Of a DNA stretch of 13,266 bases, positions 1 to 7,435 are shown piece after piece. This DNA comes from JBDTMC01 sp039934475. Lineage in GTDB: Bacteria; Acidobacteriota; Terriglobia; Bryobacterales; Bryobacteraceae. Positions within the stretch are counted from its first letter, which is position 1, and each line of letters opens with the position of its first letter. The position numbers and the translations under genes were made by a program. The DNA is taken from contig JBDTMC010000191.1 in NCBI GenBank assembly GCA_039934475.1, positions 1 to 13,266 on the forward strand, in the 5' to 3' direction. Below the pieces are notes generated by a model. The model searched no databases. It saw only the letters and a program-made list of their open reading frames with translations, and was not told the DNA's origin.

Positions 1-120
1 ACTGGAGGTAAGAGTAACGTACCAGTGTCACCATGCCCCTCCATTCTCACCGGAATTACCTGATTTGTACACGTACACACAAGCTCTAAAGTCCTTAGTA
101 CGTACTGGACTTGACCTATC
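1..120. other. Gene-free left edge with ACGTAC palindromes
   Basis: I see no credible coding region here; the one short plus-strand frame (from about 65) has no family resemblance and runs antisense into the MFS gene. The stretch contains the hexamer ACGTAC three times (17-22, 71-76, 100-105). It also has a 5+5 inverted repeat TGTAC-AC-GTACA (66-77) and a larger hairpin (89-112). It lies just downstream of the MFS stop codon on the minus strand, so it is probably that gene's 3' untranslated region. Confidence 0.5.
89..112 (-). terminator. Possible weak terminator hairpin after the MFS gene
   Basis: AAGTCC (89-94) pairs with GGACTT (107-112), and the centre AGTACGTACT (97-106) is itself a perfect palindrome, so an imperfect stem with a 2-base bulge can form. 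Read on the minus strand it lies 9 bases past the MFS stop, where a terminator for the operon would be expected. Only a short TTT follows the stem, so this is at best a weak intrinsic terminator; it could instead be a protein-binding palindrome. Confidence 0.3.
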
Positions 121-1269
121 TCAGTTGTCACTCCACAATCCCAGCGCCAGGCCGATAGTGAGTGCCTGCACGGCGACGATCATCGCCACGCACGCGGGCC
201 ATCCACCAGCGTGCCAAAGAAACCCTGGGAGTGATGCGCCGGCACTGCCGCCGGAGTAGTAACACGTTCCGTAAAGGCCAACTGCCAGGGCGCGGTTCCG
301 ACTGGCAGCCTTGCCGATGAAGGAACTCGCAGCGGACTGGGCAATGAAAACCCCTGTGCAGCAAAGGGCGAGGCCGGCGATGACAGCGGGAAGGCGCGGG
401 ATGAGGGTAAGCAGTACCCCTCCGATGCCGCCGGCGAAAGCTACAGCGACGGCGCGCCGGTTGCCATACCGGTCAATCCAGCGGCCCGCGGTCGGGGTTA
501 CCGCCGCGCCAATGAGATACACGAAGAATAGAGACCCTAGGGCGGCGGACTGGAGAAGAAACGGCGGAGCGGCGAGATAGAAGTTGACGTAGGTGAAAGC
601 AGCGGTCATTGAGAACAGGACGCAGAAGCCGACGGCGTAAGTGGCCAACAGCCGCCGGTTCTGCAAGTGGTCCCACAGCGCGCTCCACCCTTTGTTTTCG
701 CTGTCGCTGGGGCGATGCCGTTCCACCGGCAGCCAGCGCCACAAGAGCGTGGCACAAATCAGGCTGACCACCGCCAAAGCGAGAAAGGCGCTCTGCCAGC
801 CAAACCGATTGGCGGCCAAGCCGGCGATAAAACGTCCGCTAAAGCCGCCTAGAACTGTCCCGGTGATATACGCGGCCGTCGTTCGCCCAAGTTCTTCCGG
901 GTCCCACTCCTCGTGGATGTACGCAATGGTTACGGAGATGATGCCCGGCGTGAAGATGCCTTGCAGAAACCGCCACACGATCAGCGTATCGAGGTTGGGT
1001 GAGAATGCCGCGGCGAAGGTGAACACAGCCAACGCAAAGGCGGAGATGACGATACTGCGTTTGCGACCGTAACGGTCTGAGATGCTGCCGGCCACGGGCG
1101 CCGCCAGCGCCACGCCGAGAATGGCCAGTGTTACGGTGAGGCTGGCACGGATCGCCGATACGTGAAACACCTGCGTCAGCAGAGGAAGCAGCGGTTGCGT
1201 GGCATACAACGGAATGAAAGCAGAGAATCCAGCAAGGACAACGGCGAACGTACGCCGCGAGGAATTCAA
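121..1269 (-). CDS. MFS efflux transporter, YnfM-like
   Basis: A 382-residue inner-membrane secondary transporter of the major facilitator superfamily, probably a proton-driven exporter of small molecules. The hydrophobic segments fit about 12 membrane helices. The loop between helices 2 and 3 carries the classic motif A (SISDRYGRKRSIV, residues 63-75), with a partial repeat (DRYGNRRAV) in the second half. The N-terminal 'YATQPLLPLL' (22-31) resembles YnfM-type and arabinose-efflux-type members. The start codon is TTG (1267-1269); no ATG occurs near the N-terminus, and AGGA (minus strand, 1278-1281) lies 8 bases upstream at ideal spacing. The start overlaps the flavin reductase stop as TTGA, implying translational coupling. 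The substrate cannot be read from the sequence. Confidence 0.9.
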   Translation of the reverse strand: MNSSRRTFAVVLAGFSAFIPLYATQPLLPLLTQVFHVSAIRASLTVTLAILGVALAAPVAGSISDRYGRKRSIVISAFALAVFTFAAAFSPNLDTLIVWRFLQGIFTPGIISVTIAYIHEEWDPEELGRTTAAYITGTVLGGFSGRFIAGLAANRFGWQSAFLALAVVSLICATLLWRWLPVERHRPSDSENKGWSALWDHLQNRRLLATYAVGFCVLFSMTAAFTYVNFYLAAPPFLLQSAALGSLFFVYLIGAAVTPTAGRWIDRYGNRRAVAVAFAGGIGGVLLTLIPRLPAVIAGLALCCTGVFIAQSAASSFIGKAASRNRALAVGLYGTCYYSGGSAGASLPGFLWHAGGWPACVAMIVAVQALTIGLALGLWSDN

Positions 1270-1787
1270 GCGCTTGGTCCTGCCGCTTCCACAAGAGCAG
1301 TGAGCACCTGGCGCAGGGCAGGCCCGAATACAGGGTCGGCGGCGATTCCATGTGCATCCAGTTTGCGCCCTTGTACGGGGATGACGGCCTGTGTCACGCG
1401 AGCCATCATCACGGTGAGGGTTTCCGCCAGCGCGGCTTGTGCGAACTCGCCCCGCGGGGACGCCTTCACCAGCGCCACCGGCTTGTCCACAAATTCACCG
1501 CTACTGACAATCCAGTCCAGCGCGTTCTTCAATGATCCCGGCACGCCGTGAGCGTACTCGGGGGACGACAGAAGCACGGCGTCGGCCGTCCGAAGAGCCG
1601 CCCGCCACGAAGTCACCGCGGCGGGAGCAGGGTCGATATCGAGATCCGGGTTGAAGTGCGGCAACTCGCCCAGTCCCTCAAACAGAACCACCTCCACGCC
1701 TGGCGGGGCAGCCAGGACGGCAGCCTCCAACAGCGATTTGTTGGAGGAGGCCGTGCGCAGGCTACCCGAAATGGCGAGGATTCGCAT
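1266..1787 (-). CDS. NADPH-dependent FMN reductase family protein
   Basis: A 173-residue cytoplasmic flavodoxin-fold oxidoreductase that uses NAD(P)H and bound FMN to reduce quinones, chromate, azo dyes or free flavin. The phosphate-binding loop GSLRTASSN (residues 8-16) and the flavin-contacting SPEYAHGVPGSLKNALDW (75-92) are diagnostic of the family, and the length is normal (about 170-190). The ATG start overlaps the tex stop codon (TGATG, 1785-1789), and there is no separate Shine-Dalgarno sequence, so translation probably depends on tex. The stop overlaps the MFS start. Sitting between tex and a drug-type exporter suggests a detoxification role, but that is only context; the exact substrate (quinone, chromate or azo compound) is unresolved. 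Confidence 0.92.
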   Translation of the reverse strand: MRILAISGSLRTASSNKSLLEAAVLAAPPGVEVVLFEGLGELPHFNPDLDIDPAPAAVTSWRAALRTADAVLLSSPEYAHGVPGSLKNALDWIVSSGEFVDKPVALVKASPRGEFAQAALAETLTVMMARVTQAVIPVQGRKLDAHGIAADPVFGPALRQVLTALVEAAGPSA

Positions 1788-4069
1788 CAGCGTGTGCGGA
1801 ACTTATTGGCCAGTTGGGATAGCTTGTCTTCCATCGAAGGCTTAGGCGGTTCGGGACGACGGCTAGGCTGAGGCTGCCCTTTCACTTTTACCGCTTGCAC
1901 CGGTTCCAGCGCCTTGATGGAGAGGGCAATCCGCTTCGCTTTGGGATCCACGGAGAGCACTTGCACTTTCACGATTTGGCCCGCCTTCACGGCCTCATTC
2001 GGGTCTTTGATATAGCGATTGGAAAGCTCACTGACATGTACCAGCCCGTCTTGATGGACGCCGACATCGACGAACGCGCCGAAGTTAGTGACGTTGGTGA
2101 CCACGCCTTCCACCACCATGCCGGGTTTGAGGTCGGCAATCTGGCGGACGTCCTCCCGCCACTGTGGCGCGACAAACTTCTCGCGCGGATCGCGCCCCGG
2201 CTTGCGCAGTTCCTCGCGGATATCGTTCAGCGTAAACATGCCGACGGACTCCGTCTGGAAGCCTTCGATTTTCACCTTCTCCACCAGTTCCGGCTTAGCG
2301 ATGAGATCGGGTACCGAGACGCCCAGCGATTCGGCGATCTTTTCGACTACCGGGTACGACTCCGGATGCACTGCGGTCATATCGAGCGGGTTCTCGCCGC
2401 CGCGGATGCGCAGGAAGCCGGCGGCCTGTTCAAACGTCTTCGGGCCGAACCCTGGCACGGCCGTCAGTTGTACGCGGGAATGGAAGCGGCCATGTTGATT
2501 GCGATACTCCACAATCTTCAGCGCCGTGCTCTCCTTGATGCCCGCGACATAGCGCAGCAGTGCCCACGAAGCCGTATTCAAATCGACTCCCACGCGGTTC
2601 ACCGCCGATTCCACCGTGCTCTCCAGACCCTGCTTCAACTTCTTTTGATCGACATCGTGCTGGTACTGGCCCACGCCAATCGACTTCGGGTCGATCTTCA
2701 CCAGCTCCGCAAGCGGATCCTGCAAACGGCGTCCGATGGAGATAGCGCCGCGCACGGTGACATCCAATTCCGGAAACTCCTGGCGCGCCAGGTCTGACGC
2801 CGAATAGACCGATGCGCCGCTCTCATTCACGGCTACGGCAAACACGTCTGACCGGCCCGACTGCTTGAGAAAATCCTGGATGAGGCCGACGCTTTCGCGT
2901 GAGGCCGTACCGTTGCCGATGGCAATGGCGCGAATCTTGTGGCGGTCCAGAATCGCCGTTAACGTTCGAATCGAACCTACCACGTCGTTCTTCGGTTCGA
3001 AAGGGTAGATGACCGAGTTTTCCAGGTACTTCCCTGTGTCGTCGATGACGGCCAGCTTGCAACCGCTGCGAATGCCCGGGTCAACCGCCAACACGGGCAG
3101 CATACCGGCGGGAGGCGCCAGCAACAGGTTGTCGAGGTTCTCCTTGAACACGCGGATCGCTTCTTCGTCCGACCGTTCTTTCAATTCCAACCGCACTTCG
3201 GTTTGGATGGACGGGTTCAGCAACCGCTCGTAGCTGTCCTGAAGCGCCTCCACAAGATGCGCCGCGCACTCACCCGCGCCTTTGACGATTCCGATCTTCA
3301 GGTGCGCCAGCGGCTGCACCGGATCGAGTTCGATTTCAAAGGACAGCACCCCTTCTTTGGCGCCGCGGCGAATGGCCAACATGCGGTGGGAAGGAATCTT
3401 CGCGGCCGCTTCGCTGTAGGCGGTGTACATCTTGTACTTGCCTTCGGGATCCTCTGCGCCTTCGATGGCGCGGCAGGTGACCACGCCGTCCTTCAGCATC
3501 ATCTGGCGAATCGCCTTACGGAATTCGGCCTTCTCGCTAATCATCTCGGCGATGATGTGACGTGCGCCTTCCAGCGCCTCTTCCTTCGTCGCCACACCCT
3601 TCTCTTCGCTGATGAAGGTTCCGGCCAATGTGTCCAGTGACAGCTCACCCGGCTGCTGGTCCCAGAGGAATTGGGCCAGCGGTTCCAGTCCCTTGTCGCG
3701 GGCGATGGAGGCTTTGGTGCGCCGTTTCGGTTTGTAGGGCAGGTAGAGATCTTCGAGTTCGTTCTTCTCCAGAACACCTTCAATGCGGGCGCGTAATTCC
3801 GGCGTCAGTTTGCCTTGCTCGCCGATCGATTGGAGGACGGTCTGCTTGCGATCGTCCAACTCGCGAAAGTACTCCAGCTTCTCTTCAATGGAGCGGATCT
3901 GGACCTCGTCCAGGTTGCCCGTCACTTCCTTCCGGTAGCGCGAAATGAAGGGCACTGTGGCGCCTTCATCCAGCAAGCCAATGGTGGCTACCAGGCTCTT
4001 CAGCGGAACGCTCAACTCTTGGGTGATGTGAATGAGGATAGACGTAGATAAAGACTTCAGATCTTGCAT
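1787..4069 (-). CDS. tex: Tex, transcription accessory / S1 RNA-binding protein
   Basis: A 760-residue cytoplasmic nucleic-acid-binding protein, the bacterial relative of eukaryotic Spt6. The N-terminal helical region has the family hallmark LLDEGATVPFISRYRKEVTG (about 32-51). A YqgF/RNase-H-like domain follows (LAVDPGIRSGCKLAVID, about 327-343). Next come helix-hairpin-helix motifs (YVAGI..., VPGFGPKTFEQAAGF; about 507-553) and an S1 RNA-binding domain (GMVVEGVVTNVTNFGAFVDVG..., about 650-721). A Pro/Lys-rich tail ends the protein. The frame stays open upstream to a GTG at 4154-4156, but those 29 residues do not resemble the family and the ATG at 4067-4069 gives the usual N-terminus, so I place the start there. 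The Shine-Dalgarno sequence is poor. It is first in a coupled run with the flavin reductase and MFS genes. Confidence 0.95.
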   Translation of the reverse strand: MQDLKSLSTSILIHITQELSVPLKSLVATIGLLDEGATVPFISRYRKEVTGNLDEVQIRSIEEKLEYFRELDDRKQTVLQSIGEQGKLTPELRARIEGVLEKNELEDLYLPYKPKRRTKASIARDKGLEPLAQFLWDQQPGELSLDTLAGTFISEEKGVATKEEALEGARHIIAEMISEKAEFRKAIRQMMLKDGVVTCRAIEGAEDPEGKYKMYTAYSEAAAKIPSHRMLAIRRGAKEGVLSFEIELDPVQPLAHLKIGIVKGAGECAAHLVEALQDSYERLLNPSIQTEVRLELKERSDEEAIRVFKENLDNLLLAPPAGMLPVLAVDPGIRSGCKLAVIDDTGKYLENSVIYPFEPKNDVVGSIRTLTAILDRHKIRAIAIGNGTASRESVGLIQDFLKQSGRSDVFAVAVNESGASVYSASDLARQEFPELDVTVRGAISIGRRLQDPLAELVKIDPKSIGVGQYQHDVDQKKLKQGLESTVESAVNRVGVDLNTASWALLRYVAGIKESTALKIVEYRNQHGRFHSRVQLTAVPGFGPKTFEQAAGFLRIRGGENPLDMTAVHPESYPVVEKIAESLGVSVPDLIAKPELVEKVKIEGFQTESVGMFTLNDIREELRKPGRDPREKFVAPQWREDVRQIADLKPGMVVEGVVTNVTNFGAFVDVGVHQDGLVHVSELSNRYIKDPNEAVKAGQIVKVQVLSVDPKAKRIALSIKALEPVQAVKVKGQPQPSRRPEPPKPSMEDKLSQLANKFRTR

Positions 4070-4204
4070 AAGGGTGTTGCTGAGACCATGATAGCGAACC
4101 CCCGTTGACCCGCCTGAGGGTATAATCCGTGGATCATGCTGCGGTTGACTTTCCACAACCGTAGTACCGTGTACGTGGATCCCGGGGAACTGAAGTAGCG
4201 ACGC
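4070..4204. other. Spacer between hemolysin III gene and tex
   Basis: These 135 bases hold no gene. They contain a 6+6 inverted repeat, CGGTTG (4142-4147) and CAACCG (4156-4161) with an 8-base loop, which on the minus strand lies after the hemolysin III stop. No T-run follows, so termination there is doubtful. A perfect TATAAT lies on the plus strand at 4121-4126, but its only good -35 match (TTGACC, 4105-4110) is just 10 bases away and no plus-strand gene follows closely. I could not identify a convincing minus-strand promoter for tex. Confidence 0.45.
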
Positions 4205-4840
4205 CTAGGCGCGCGGTAGAACGTAAGCGTAGACCGCCACGAAATGGCAGATACTTCCGGCCAGCACAAAAACGTGCCATACCGAATGAGCGTAGCGCCA
4301 CTTCCCGGCGAAGAACGCCACGCCGCCGGTGTAAAACAAGCCGCCCGCCAGTACCCACACAACAGCGTGCCAAGGCAAGGCGGCCAGCAACGGACGTAAG
4401 GCGATGATGCCGATCCAGCCCATCAGAATGTAAGTCACGGTGGAGAGAATCTGTAGCCGTCCGGTTAAGAAGCACTTGAAGATCAAGCCAGCGGCCGCCA
4501 GTAGCCAGATTGTGGCGAACAGCCACTGTCCCCACGGACCTCGCAGCGTCAACAGAGTGAATGGCGTATACGTGCCGGCGATCAGCAGGTAGATGGCGCA
4601 GTGGTCAAGCACGCGCATCACACGCTTGGCGCCATCGTTGCTGATGGCATGATAGAGCGTGGAGCAGAGGTAGAGCAGCAGCAGGCTGGAGCCGTAGACG
4701 ACGCAGGCGACCATTTCGGGTCCAAGCGGGCCAGGGCGACGGGCGGCCATCATGATCAGCGCGGCCAGGCCTATCAGGCTGAGCAGGGCGCCCAAGCCGT
4801 GCGTGATGCTGTTGACGATCTCTTCGCCTTTGGTGGGCAA
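4205..4840 (-). CDS. trhA: Hemolysin III / PAQR-type seven-helix membrane protein
   Basis: A 211-residue integral membrane protein of the hemolysin III (YqfA/TrhA) family, related to adiponectin receptors; bacterial members are implicated in membrane-lipid or fluidity homeostasis. Seven hydrophobic segments are visible. The superfamily's zinc-site residues are present: SxxxH in helix 2 (S60...H64), D79-H80 in helix 3 (DHCAIYLLIAGTYTPF), and HxxxH in helix 7 (H185, H189), with H199 beyond. The N-terminus EEIVNSITHGLGALL is typical. The start is TTG (4838-4840), supported by AGGAG on the minus strand (4850-4854) 9 bases upstream and an in-frame stop just before it. It is divergent from the anti-sigma-like gene. 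The 135-base gap to tex leaves operon membership open. The symbol follows family convention. Confidence 0.9.
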   Translation of the reverse strand: MPTKGEEIVNSITHGLGALLSLIGLAALIMMAARRPGPLGPEMVACVVYGSSLLLLYLCSTLYHAISNDGAKRVMRVLDHCAIYLLIAGTYTPFTLLTLRGPWGQWLFATIWLLAAAGLIFKCFLTGRLQILSTVTYILMGWIGIIALRPLLAALPWHAVVWVLAGGLFYTGGVAFFAGKWRYAHSVWHVFVLAGSICHFVAVYAYVLPRA

Positions 4841-4849
4841 ATGAATCGG

Positions 4850-4854
4850 CTCCT
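4850..4854 (-). promoter_or_regulatory. Ribosome binding site deciding the TTG start of the hemolysin III gene
   Basis: CTCCT on the plus strand reads AGGAG on the minus strand, 9 bases before the TTG at 4838-4840. An in-frame TAG overlaps it (TTAGGAG), so translation cannot begin further upstream. This makes the unusual TTG the only sensible start. Confidence 0.7.
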
Positions 4855-4915
4855 AAGCTCCATCGTAACGCGGAATAATCTGGCCTCTTGTGGGATGTAT
4901 CGACAGAGGGTCCAC

Positions 4916-5647
4916 GTGTCTTCAGACCACAAGCCGGAACCCGAGGACAGGGTGCGGCGGCAACTGCAGGAAGCCGTCCGGAATGTCCCTGTTGATCCGG
5001 CCTTGCGGGACCGTATCCGGCAGTCCATCGGTACCAAACCTCCCGCGATGTTCTGGCAGAATCCCTGGTTGGCCGTGATGGCTGGAGTGCTGCTTCTATT
5101 TCTTGTCGTCCAACGCTATCTGCATCCCCCGAATCTTGAAGAGGCCGCCATCGCCGACCACGAGAAATGCGCGCTGGAAGGACGGCTGATGGTCAGTGCG
5201 ACTAGTCCGCTGCTCAAGCCTCTGGCAGCGGGCATCGTGCAGCGCCTGCCTAAGAACTACCGCCTTGCCAGTGCGCACGAATGCCAGATCAGGGACATAG
5301 CGTTTCTGCATTTCGTATTGCAGGCGGGCGTGGTGAAGGCGTCGCTGGTAGTTGCCGGCGCGAAGGCGGAGAAGGTGTCCGGTGACTGGTCGCGCGTGAC
5401 GCCCCATGGCCGGTTTCTGGTGAGCAGCCAGCGGACAGGTAACGTGGTTTTCGTGCTGGTGTCTTCGTTGCCCCCTGCCACTCATAGCGGTCTGGCGCAA
5501 GCGCTGCCGCCGGCGCTACTTGCTGGGAAGATGCAGGCTCTCCAGCAATCTCCGGAACCCCGGCTCCTCGCGCAACCCGTCCAACTCGGGATCGGCGCCC
5601 ATCCAGATGACGCGGCTCAACCGCTGCTGGCAGGCCCGTTCGAGTGA
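4916..5647 (+). CDS. Anti-sigma-like single-pass membrane protein
   Basis: About 243 residues. A charged N-terminal cytoplasmic segment (EDRVRRQLQEAVRNVPVDPALRDRI style, residues 1-40) precedes one membrane helix (about 47-66, WLAVMAGVLLLFLVV). A soluble extracytoplasmic domain of about 150 residues follows. That domain carries two His/Cys pairs, DHEKC (H82, C85) and HEC (H121, C123), followed by β-strand-like hydrophobic runs. From memory this resembles proteins encoded beside ECF sigma genes in Acidobacteriota and annotated as anti-sigma factors; I infer an envelope sensor, possibly of metal or redox state. I prefer the GTG at 4916 (AGAGGG 5 bases upstream); ATG 4895 and ATG 4841 are in-frame alternatives. 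The last 43 residues lie inside the oppositely oriented TPR gene, and relatives would be expected to end near LPPALLAG (about residue 204). Confidence 0.6.
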   Translation: MSSDHKPEPEDRVRRQLQEAVRNVPVDPALRDRIRQSIGTKPPAMFWQNPWLAVMAGVLLLFLVVQRYLHPPNLEEAAIADHEKCALEGRLMVSATSPLLKPLAAGIVQRLPKNYRLASAHECQIRDIAFLHFVLQAGVVKASLVVAGAKAEKVSGDWSRVTPHGRFLVSSQRTGNVVFVLVSSLPPATHSGLAQALPPALLAGKMQALQQSPEPRLLAQPVQLGIGAHPDDAAQPLLAGPFE

Positions 5648-7381
5648 TTTGATCGCGTTCGGCTTATCGCCGAGCGCGGCGTACAGAACGGCAAACTCAT
5701 AGTGAGGGTCTGGTTCCTGCCCGCCCACGCTCAAGGTCTCCCGCAGCGCCGCTTCAGCCTCACTCCTGCGGCCGGCGGCGGCATAGGCTTTACCCAGTTC
5801 CAGGACAACGCGGCGGCGACGGCCCCCATTGATGTTCAGCGCCTTCTGCGCTTCGGCAATTGCCTCCGCGTGCTGACCACCAGCAAGGTAAGCCTTACCG
5901 AATTGCCGGTGCGCCGAATATGACCACTCATCCAAATCCACAGACTTCTGGGCATTCACCAGAGCTTCGCCGGGACGGCGCGCAAAGAGCAGAGCCCAGG
6001 AATAATCGGATCGCAACGACGCTGAACCCGGGTCCAGGCGCGTCGTGATCTCCATCTCGCGGATGGCGTCTTCATGCCGGCCCAGCGCGGTCCACAGCGT
6101 CGATTGAGCGGCGTGCGCCATGGCCAGATTCCGGTTCAGCTCGATCGCGTGGCGGAAGGCTCGCTCCGCACCATGCCAGTCCCACTCCGACCGCATCAAT
6201 ACTTGCCCCAGCGCCAGATGCGCCTCGGCGAGTTTGTCATCCAGGCTGATTGCTTTGATCGCGGCGTTTTTTGCTTTTTCACGCAGGTTGCCTGGGAAGC
6301 CTTCGCCGGCGCGGATGAGGGCGGAACTGGCGAGAGCGGCGTAGGGTGCGGGGTAATCCGGATCGGCCGCGATCGCCTTTTCAAAATAGTCGATCGCTCC
6401 CGCCGTGGCCTCGTGAAGGCGTTTCGATGCCAGATACTGTCCCTTCAGGTAGAACTCATAGGCCTGCGTGTTCTCTGTACTGCGGCGGCTGAGCGCTTCC
6501 TGTTGCGATGCCGACATTGGCACCGAGAGCGCAGCCGCCACTCGTTCGGCGATGTTGTCCTGAACGGCAAAGATGTTGGTGAAATAGTCGTCGAAGGTGT
6601 CGGACCAAAGCTGCTTGCCGTCTTCGACACGCACCAGTTGAACCGAGACCCGGATGCGCTTGTCTACGGTTTGCACGCCACCGTGCAGCACCAGATCGAC
6701 TTTGAGTTCGCGCCCTGCCGAGGAGGTATCAATGGAGCCTTTCAGATAACGAAGTACCGCGCTGGTGGGCCGGACCTCCAGCTTGCCCAAGGCAGAGAGA
6801 CGGGTGATCACGGCGTCGGCCATGCCTAAGCCGATGGATCGCTGGGCGTCGTCTTCAATCACCGGAGTGAACGGCAGAACCGCGATCGAGCGTACCGCTA
6901 CTGTCCTGTGCTGCCACCACCACCAGCCTGTGGCTACGACAGCGATGAGGGCAACGGCGGCCAGGGCCACAGGCCAACGGAGTGACCGCCGCGCTTGCGG
7001 GATCACTGCCGGAATCGGAGTTGCTGGTTCCTCCGTCCGAACTTCCGCAACCCAGCGGTACCCCTTCTTCGGCACGGTCTCAATGAAACGTCCGTTAGCC
7101 CCGTCGCCGAGCGCTTTTCGCAGAGCCGATACGTTGACACTAAGATTGGACTCCTCAACAAAGGTCCCCGGCCATAGGTCCTGGCTCAAGCGTTCCTTGT
7201 CCATCAGGCGTCCGGCGTTTTGCACCAGCAGAACCAGTAAGTCAAATACCTTCGGCGGTAGCGCCACCGGCTGTCCCGAGCGGGTCAAACGCCTTTCGGT
7301 GACCTCCAGGGCGAAATCTCCAAAGTGCAGTAACTGCTTACTGTTGTTGTAGATAGCAGTCTTCGGAGTTTCTTCGGACAT
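5516..7381 (-). CDS. CadC-type winged-helix regulator with TPR repeats
   Basis: A 621-residue, probably membrane-bound transcription regulator. An OmpR/PhoB-type winged-helix DNA-binding domain (about 18-115) shows the hallmarks LPPKVFDLLVLLVQNAGRLMDK, SVNVSALRKALGD and FIETVPKKGYRWV. One membrane helix follows (about 134-155, ending WWWWQHR). Next is an FlgO/TolB-N-like domain (SIAVLPF..., about 165-285) with the typical 'GGVQTVDKRIRVSVQLVRVEDGKQLWSDTFD' pattern. At least six TPR-like helical repeats fill 300-615 (for example AEAHLALGQVL, AIREMEITTRLDPGSA). There is no receiver domain, so control is not by phosphorylation and probably comes through the extracytoplasmic repeats. The start is ATG 7379-7381 with AGGGA 10 bases upstream. 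It is divergent from the sigma-like gene (54-base gap) and overlaps the anti-sigma-like gene tail to tail. Confidence 0.88.
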   Translation of the reverse strand: MSEETPKTAIYNNSKQLLHFGDFALEVTERRLTRSGQPVALPPKVFDLLVLLVQNAGRLMDKERLSQDLWPGTFVEESNLSVNVSALRKALGDGANGRFIETVPKKGYRWVAEVRTEEPATPIPAVIPQARRSLRWPVALAAVALIAVVATGWWWWQHRTVAVRSIAVLPFTPVIEDDAQRSIGLGMADAVITRLSALGKLEVRPTSAVLRYLKGSIDTSSAGRELKVDLVLHGGVQTVDKRIRVSVQLVRVEDGKQLWSDTFDDYFTNIFAVQDNIAERVAAALSVPMSASQQEALSRRSTENTQAYEFYLKGQYLASKRLHEATAGAIDYFEKAIAADPDYPAPYAALASSALIRAGEGFPGNLREKAKNAAIKAISLDDKLAEAHLALGQVLMRSEWDWHGAERAFRHAIELNRNLAMAHAAQSTLWTALGRHEDAIREMEITTRLDPGSASLRSDYSWALLFARRPGEALVNAQKSVDLDEWSYSAHRQFGKAYLAGGQHAEAIAEAQKALNINGGRRRRVVLELGKAYAAAGRRSEAEAALRETLSVGGQEPDPHYEFAVLYAALGDKPNAIKSLERACQQRLSRVIWMGADPELDGLREEPGFRRLLESLHLPSK

Positions 7382-7435
7382 TTCTCGGAGGTCCCTAAAG
7401 CCTTTTCGATGGGTTCCTAGTATTGTCCATCAAAG
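7382..7435. promoter_or_regulatory. Divergent control region between TPR regulator and sigma-like gene
   Basis: This 54-base gap must hold both start regions. TAGTAT (7418-7423, plus strand) is a 4/6 match to a -10 box and would place transcription starts only a few bases before the ATG at 7436, giving a short or nearly absent leader. No -35 match lies 17 bases upstream. The sigma-like gene also lacks a Shine-Dalgarno sequence, which fits a very short leader. It is a natural candidate for binding by the adjacent winged-helix regulator, but I see no clear operator repeat. Confidence 0.3.

Noticed and set aside
1895..2797. A 300-codon open frame on the plus strand opposite tex
   Set aside because: It is antisense to a strongly conserved gene, has no recognisable domain, and is explained by GC-rich codon bias on the other strand. 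The same applies to the long antisense frames at 6074-6829, 9943-10608 and 11255-11953.
4105..4126. TTGACC and TATAAT on the plus strand, resembling a sigma-70 promoter
   Set aside because: The boxes are only 10 bases apart instead of about 17, and no plus-strand gene follows within several hundred bases.
4070..4156. Tex start at GTG 4154-4156
   Set aside because: The additional 29 residues do not resemble Tex N-termini, while the ATG at 4067-4069 gives the usual beginning.
4142..4161. CGGTTG/CAACCG hairpin as a terminator after the hemolysin III gene
   Set aside because: The stem is only 6 base pairs with an 8-base loop, and no T-run follows on the minus strand.
4601..4915. Upstream extension of the anti-sigma-like frame
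   Set aside because: The extra 105 residues lie antisense to the hemolysin III gene and its leader and show no family resemblance. The GTG at 4916 gives a natural N-terminus.
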